Below, piece by piece: positions 60,383-64,000 of a stretch of DNA of 64,000 nucleotides. Each line of letters begins with the position of its first letter. Position 1 is the first letter of the stretch. Position numbers and translations under genes: made by a program. Under the pieces are notes generated by a model, which worked only from the letters and a program-made list of their open reading frames with translations, did no database searches and was not told the DNA's origin. The DNA is from Natronolimnobius sp. AArcel1 (lineage in GTDB: Archaea > Halobacteriota > Halobacteria > Halobacteriales > Natrialbaceae), in contig NZ_JAAKXY010000006.1 of NCBI RefSeq assembly GCF_011043775.1, positions 62,001-126,000 of the forward strand. The letters run 5' to 3'.

Positions 60383-60787
60383 ATGGGGACGAAAAACACG
60401 CGGATCGCCGACAACCCGGACGATCCGGCTGATCTCCTTCCCGAAGAGAGCGTCCTCTCTCTGGATGACTATCTCGAGATGCAGGCTGCAGTCGGTGATC
60501 GAACCCGGTTCGAGATCGTTTACCGACTCACACACTCTGGTGATCTCACACCCACCGAACTCGACGATGTGATGGATATCGACGACAGCACGCTCCATTA
60601 CCACCTCAACAAACTACGGGACGTTGGCCTGATCGAGAAACGCGTCCAAACGGAACGCGACAGCGATGGCCTCTACGCCTACTATCGTGCGACAGTCCTC
60701 GGTGAGGTCATCCTCGAGAACGGTGTCGAGGAACTCCTTCGCCGCGAGTGGGACTTCAGTGAGGCGTACGATAGCACCAGTAACTGA
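60383..60787 (+). CDS. ArsR-type winged-helix regulator paired with DUF7509
   Basis: A 134-residue DNA-binding protein. AAVGDRTRFEIVYRLTHSG, LTPTELDDVMDIDDSTLHYHLNKL and RDVGLIEKRVQTERDSDG form a winged helix with an ArsR-like helix-turn-helix; the last part is the wing. The C-terminal VILENGVEELLRREWDF is a helix that may support dimerisation. Low overall similarity to the regulator at 3964-4329, but the same fold and gene pairing. The ATG at 60383 gives MGTKNTRIADNP. It probably regulates itself and the DUF7509-like gene. Confidence 0.82.
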   Translation: MGTKNTRIADNPDDPADLLPEESVLSLDDYLEMQAAVGDRTRFEIVYRLTHSGDLTPTELDDVMDIDDSTLHYHLNKLRDVGLIEKRVQTERDSDGLYAYYRATVLGEVILENGVEELLRREWDFSEAYDSTSN

Positions 60788-60801
60788 TCAGACGCGGGCG
60801 A

Positions 60802-61941
60802 CTACTCGGCCGGCGGGGGTGTCGGTTCGTCTTCGAGCAGCGACGCGATGTACTTGTCGACGTGGTCGTCCATCCGTCGCTTGTAGCCCGCCTGCCGGGC
60901 GAGTCGGTCCAGTTCGCGGGCGACGAGACTGCCGTACTGCACTGCCTTTTTGTCCCGCATCGCAACCGTCTCAGGGAGGTACTGCGCGGCAACCTGTCGG
61001 AAGCCCCGTTTTCGCATCTCCTCGTCGGCCAACAGCTCGTTCGGCAGTCGGAGCGCCGCGTCAACGACGGCGTCGTGAAGCAGGGGTGCAACCGGCTCGA
61101 GGCCGGCGGCCCGAATCGACAGCACGTCGCGGGGCAGTTGCTCGGAGAGACTCCGAATCTGCTCGCGGACCGCGCCGCGGGTGGTTTCGGCGTCGACGCG
61201 GTGGTCGAGCCGGACGACCTTTTCGTAGCCCCCAAAGAGTTCATCAGCACCCTGTCCGACCGCGAGCGCGTCGAAGCCGTCGGCGGCGACGCGTTCGCCG
61301 ACGAGATACAGCGGGAGGGCGATCTGGACGTCCATCGCGTTCGTCCGCCCCGTCGCGCGGACGATTTCGGGCACCGCACGCTCGAGGTCTGCCGGCTCGA
61401 GGTCGACGACGGTAAGGTCCCTGCCCATCGCCTCGGCGGCGGTGTGGGCGGCCTCGATGTCGTGACTGTCGGGGAAGCCAACGACGTAGAGTGGCGCATC
61501 AAGGAGTTCGGCGACGAGCGCGGAGTCGACGCCGCCCGAAAAGGCAACGGCGATGTCGCGCTCTGGGGCCGTCGCGTCGCTGTGTGCGGTTTGAATCGCT
61601 GACTCGAGTGCCTCGAGGGCGGCTGCCTGATCGGATTCTGGTTCGGGTTCGGGGAGTGTCCAGTGGCGCTCGAGAGTGGTTGTGTCAACAGGCAAGTGCG
61701 GATCGTCTGCGTCCAGGGCAGCCCCTGCTGGAACCGGGACGGGGTCGTCGAGTGAAGCGGGTTCGAACGCCCACTGCAGGACGTCCGTTTCGCCGGCCTC
61801 GAGAAACAGTGGTTCGCGCCCGAGGACATCGCGGACAAGTCGTCCGTCAAGTTCGCCTGCAAAGCCAGTGGTGCCGGGCAGTGGGTCCGTTCGCTCGAGG
61901 GCGTCACGGACAGTCTCTGTATTGGCACCGCGTAACGTCAT
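60802..61941 (-). CDS. Asparagine-synthase-like protein with reduced N-terminal part
   Basis: A 379-residue protein. The synthetase domain (about 120-360) has the PP-loop AFSGGVDSALVAELL, NAMDVQIALPLYLVGERVAADG, GQGADELFGGY and RDKKAVQYGS, as in asparagine synthetase B. The N-terminal glutaminase domain is shortened, and the usual nucleophile Cys at position 2 is absent (it begins MTLRG), so it cannot hydrolyse glutamine in the normal way and may use ammonia or another amine. It overlaps the PHP gene by 4 bases. Its product could be asparagine or another amide; beta-lactam-synthetase-like enzymes are related. Confidence 0.85.
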   Translation of the reverse strand: MTLRGANTETVRDALERTDPLPGTTGFAGELDGRLVRDVLGREPLFLEAGETDVLQWAFEPASLDDPVPVPAGAALDADDPHLPVDTTTLERHWTLPEPEPESDQAAALEALESAIQTAHSDATAPERDIAVAFSGGVDSALVAELLDAPLYVVGFPDSHDIEAAHTAAEAMGRDLTVVDLEPADLERAVPEIVRATGRTNAMDVQIALPLYLVGERVAADGFDALAVGQGADELFGGYEKVVRLDHRVDAETTRGAVREQIRSLSEQLPRDVLSIRAAGLEPVAPLLHDAVVDAALRLPNELLADEEMRKRGFRQVAAQYLPETVAMRDKKAVQYGSLVARELDRLARQAGYKRRMDDHVDKYIASLLEDEPTPPPAE

Positions 61942-62624
61942 TGCCATAGCCCCGGCACGCTGTTTCGTACCCGTCGGGTGACGCCACCAGCGAACTGCCG
62001 GACGCTGATGTGCCACGGTGTCCGTTTGCCTTCGACGGAGGTCTTGCCTTCGCGAATCGCCTCGAGAATTGCGTCGGCGCTTCGGTCGTCGGCGTCGACG
62101 CGGGTGACGGCCTGGCCGACCATCTCGCTGATATGGGCGTCGCTGCCGGCGGTTCGGGGCAGGTCGTGCTCGCGGGCGAAGCGGTCGGCTTGCCGGTTGG
62201 CGCGGCCAGTGAGCAGACGCGAGTTATAGACCTCGATTGCGTCCCCTTTCGCAAGTTGCGTACGTGAAATTCGACCCATGACGCCGTGGCGCGATTCCTG
62301 GAACGGGTGAGGGATCACGGCGATTCCACCTTGCTCGTGGATCGCCTCGAGCGTCGTTTCGTAGGACAGTCCTGGTGGGATGGCGCGTTCGACGCCAAGT
62401 CCGAGAATATGGCCTGCCTTACTCGAAATTTCGATTGCCGGGATACCCACGAGTCCATACTCGGGGGCGCGTTCTGCGGCCTCGAGGCTGGCATCTATCT
62501 CATCGTGATCGGTCACCGCAATCGCATCGAGGCCGATCGCTTCGGCTTGCTCTAAGATGAGCGACACCGGGTCGCGGCCGTCGTACGATAGCGACGAGTG
62601 GGCGTGAAGTTCGACCGACAGCAC
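61938..62624 (-). CDS. PHP-domain metallo-phosphoesterase
   Basis: A 228-residue protein. Metal ligands are visible in order: ELHAHSSLSYDGRD, TDHDEIDASLEAAER, HILGLGVE, PHPFQESRHG and SDAHISEM, the order of PHP-domain phosphoesterases. It should hydrolyse a phosphate ester with two or three metal ions; the substrate is unknown. A GTG at 62624 gives MLSVELHAHSS, matching the family start; the upstream ATG at 62675 adds non-conserved residues. It is the first gene of a two-gene operon with the asparagine-synthase-like gene. Confidence 0.87.
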   Translation of the reverse strand: MLSVELHAHSSLSYDGRDPVSLILEQAEAIGLDAIAVTDHDEIDASLEAAERAPEYGLVGIPAIEISSKAGHILGLGVERAIPPGLSYETTLEAIHEQGGIAVIPHPFQESRHGVMGRISRTQLAKGDAIEVYNSRLLTGRANRQADRFAREHDLPRTAGSDAHISEMVGQAVTRVDADDRSADAILEAIREGKTSVEGKRTPWHISVRQFAGGVTRRVRNSVPGLWQ

Positions 62625-62735
62625 GCGTGGTAATTCGGGCAGCGTGATGAAAAGCACCCCGGTCCCGGTTGCCACCGTGGCTGATGGAGACCGTCAAGCC
62701 AGAACGCTTGAGAGGCTTCACTCGAGAACAGGGCT

Positions 62736-63968
62736 ATGAACTCGGTGACGAGCAGGCTCCCCGGCAGCGACCGTCCGACCAGTCGGACGAGACTGTTTGG
62801 CTCGCTCTGTACGCTGGTCTTTCTCGTCAATCTTGGCCGGCTCATCTATGCGCCGCTGCTCGAGCCGCTGCGAGACGTCTTTGGGGTTGGACCAGCGGCT
62901 GTTGGTTTGCTCGCGACGCTGGCCTGGGTTGGGTCGACAGTGCCTCGACTGCCGACTGGCTATCTGCTCACGAAGTATCCGCGTCACACAATCGTTCTCT
63001 GGAGTGGCATCATCATGACGGGGTCGTCGGTTGTTGCCGCCGCATCGGTTTCACTCGAGATGCTCTACGTCGGTGCGTTGCTCATGGGCGTCGCCAGCGG
63101 CGTCTACTTCGTGTCGGCGAACCCGCTCGTAAGTGAACTCTTCCCGGAGCGTGTCGGCCGGATGATCGGCATTCACGGCATCGCCGCACAGGTTGCAGCA
63201 GTGATCGCGCCCGCATTCGTCGGCGTTGTGCTGGCGATTACACTGTGGCCGCTTGCTGGTTGGCGAGTGATCTTTCTGGCAATTGGATTCGTTTCGCTGT
63301 GCTCGACGGTGGTCTTCTACGTGCTCGCAAAGCGCGCGACGTTGCCTGATGCTGGGGCAGCCGACCGGAACCTTCGGGCTGCATGGTGGGCGAACTGGCG
63401 ACTCATTGTGACTGCCGTGGCGTTGGTTGGCTTTATCGGCCTCGTCTGGAACGGCGTGTTCAACCTCTATGCGACGTATCTCGTGGACTCGAAGGGACTC
63501 TCTGATGGCGTCGCACTCACGCTATTGACCGTCATGTTCGCCACCGGACTGCCGGCGTTCTGGATTATGGGGTCGCTCGCGGATCGATTGCCGTTTATTC
63601 CCCTGCTGCTCGCGATCACCGGCGCGTTTGCCGTCTCCCTGTATGCACTGACGGTTGTGCAATCGCTTGCAGGCGTCATCGCAGTCAGTGCGATCATGGG
63701 CTTTGTCATCCACAGCCTCTTTCCCGTCTCGGATACGTACGTCCTCGCGTCACTGTCTGATGCCCATCGCGGCAGTGCGTACGCGATTTTCAGTGCGACG
63801 ATGATGCCACTTCACGCAGTCGGCCCGTTTGCCGTCGGCTGGCTTGTCGAACAGGGTTTTTCGTTCGATGACGTGTTCCGCAGCTTCGTCGTCGGACTCG
63901 TCCTCACCATCGTCGGTTTCGTCGTGCTGTTCTCACTCGGAGCCGTGCCATCCGACTCGAGCGAGTAA
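62736..63968 (+). CDS. MFS transporter
   Basis: A 410-residue permease of the major facilitator superfamily with twelve predicted transmembrane helices: the first follows a short polar N-terminus (LVFLVNLGRLIYAPLLEPL), and the loop RLPTGYLLTKYPRH has the RxPxGxL pattern between helices 2 and 3. A cytoplasmic loop near 195-210 separates the halves. The SLFPVSDTYVLASLSD segment is characteristic of MFS proteins related to drug or sugar-phosphate carriers. The substrate is not readable. It is divergent from the PHP operon; the gene ends 32 bases before the right edge. Confidence 0.86.
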   Translation: MNSVTSRLPGSDRPTSRTRLFGSLCTLVFLVNLGRLIYAPLLEPLRDVFGVGPAAVGLLATLAWVGSTVPRLPTGYLLTKYPRHTIVLWSGIIMTGSSVVAAASVSLEMLYVGALLMGVASGVYFVSANPLVSELFPERVGRMIGIHGIAAQVAAVIAPAFVGVVLAITLWPLAGWRVIFLAIGFVSLCSTVVFYVLAKRATLPDAGAADRNLRAAWWANWRLIVTAVALVGFIGLVWNGVFNLYATYLVDSKGLSDGVALTLLTVMFATGLPAFWIMGSLADRLPFIPLLLAITGAFAVSLYALTVVQSLAGVIAVSAIMGFVIHSLFPVSDTYVLASLSDAHRGSAYAIFSATMMPLHAVGPFAVGWLVEQGFSFDDVFRSFVVGLVLTIVGFVVLFSLGAVPSDSSE

Positions 63969-64000
63969 CGATACCACAGAGCGCCCTCGAAATTTGATGC

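Overview
The window is a high-GC, gene-dense piece of a haloarchaeal chromosome, most likely from a member of the Natrialbales (the Natrialba, Natronorubrum, Haloterrigena and Natronobiforma group). The evidence is strongly acidic proteins, twin-arginine lipoproteins, archaeal information-processing genes (TFB, Rpo11, Dph2, GatC/GatA), a haloarchaeal actin homologue, menaquinone genes and leaderless TATA promoters about 27 bases before start codons. The hexamer CTCGAG is very frequent throughout. No tRNA, rRNA, CRISPR array, replication origin or intact insertion sequence was seen.

Layout. 1-3.8 kb is AT-richer: a possible hydrolase remnant, a non-coding kilobase with short repeats, a DUF5805-like gene overlapping a tyrosine recombinase, and an unknown anchored protein. 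4-13.8 kb holds a winged-helix gene divergent from a DUF7509-like gene broken by one in-frame stop, an acidic coiled-coil protein, a UlaG-like hydrolase, a two-domain regulator with a palindromic operator, dph2 and an actin homologue. 14-27.9 kb holds a methyltransferase, a MacB-type ABC exporter operon, a rhomboid protease, rpo11, hisF and several lipoproteins. 28-42.7 kb is a menaquinone region (menF-menD, menB, menA-menC-menE), interrupted by a sugar/drug-type permease and by an operon of a DyP-like peroxidase, a His/Asp-rich P19-like metal protein and a cohesin-like surface protein. 43-52.4 kb has gatC/gatA and tfb flanking three secreted glycoside hydrolases: GH12 endoglucanase with PKD, GH10 xylanase with dockerin and GH9 endoglucanase with dockerin. 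52.5-64 kb holds a hydrolase, a Bat-type regulator, a membrane Fe-S/NrfD electron-transfer operon with two small paralogous membrane proteins, an Mrp-type Fe-S carrier, a second HTH/DUF7509 pair, a PHP plus asparagine-synthase-like operon and an MFS transporter.

The most interesting system is the polysaccharide-degrading set. Two of the three exported hydrolases end in dockerin-like Ca2+-binding repeats, and a cohesin-like protein with a PGF-CTERM-type anchor is encoded about 8 kb upstream. This suggests, but does not prove, a minimal archaeal cellulosome-like surface assembly. The three hydrolase promoters share a short element, and the cluster sits between gatC and tfb. Second in interest are the repeated HTH/DUF7509 modules and the Fe-S/NrfD operon, which has no catalytic molybdopterin subunit beside it.
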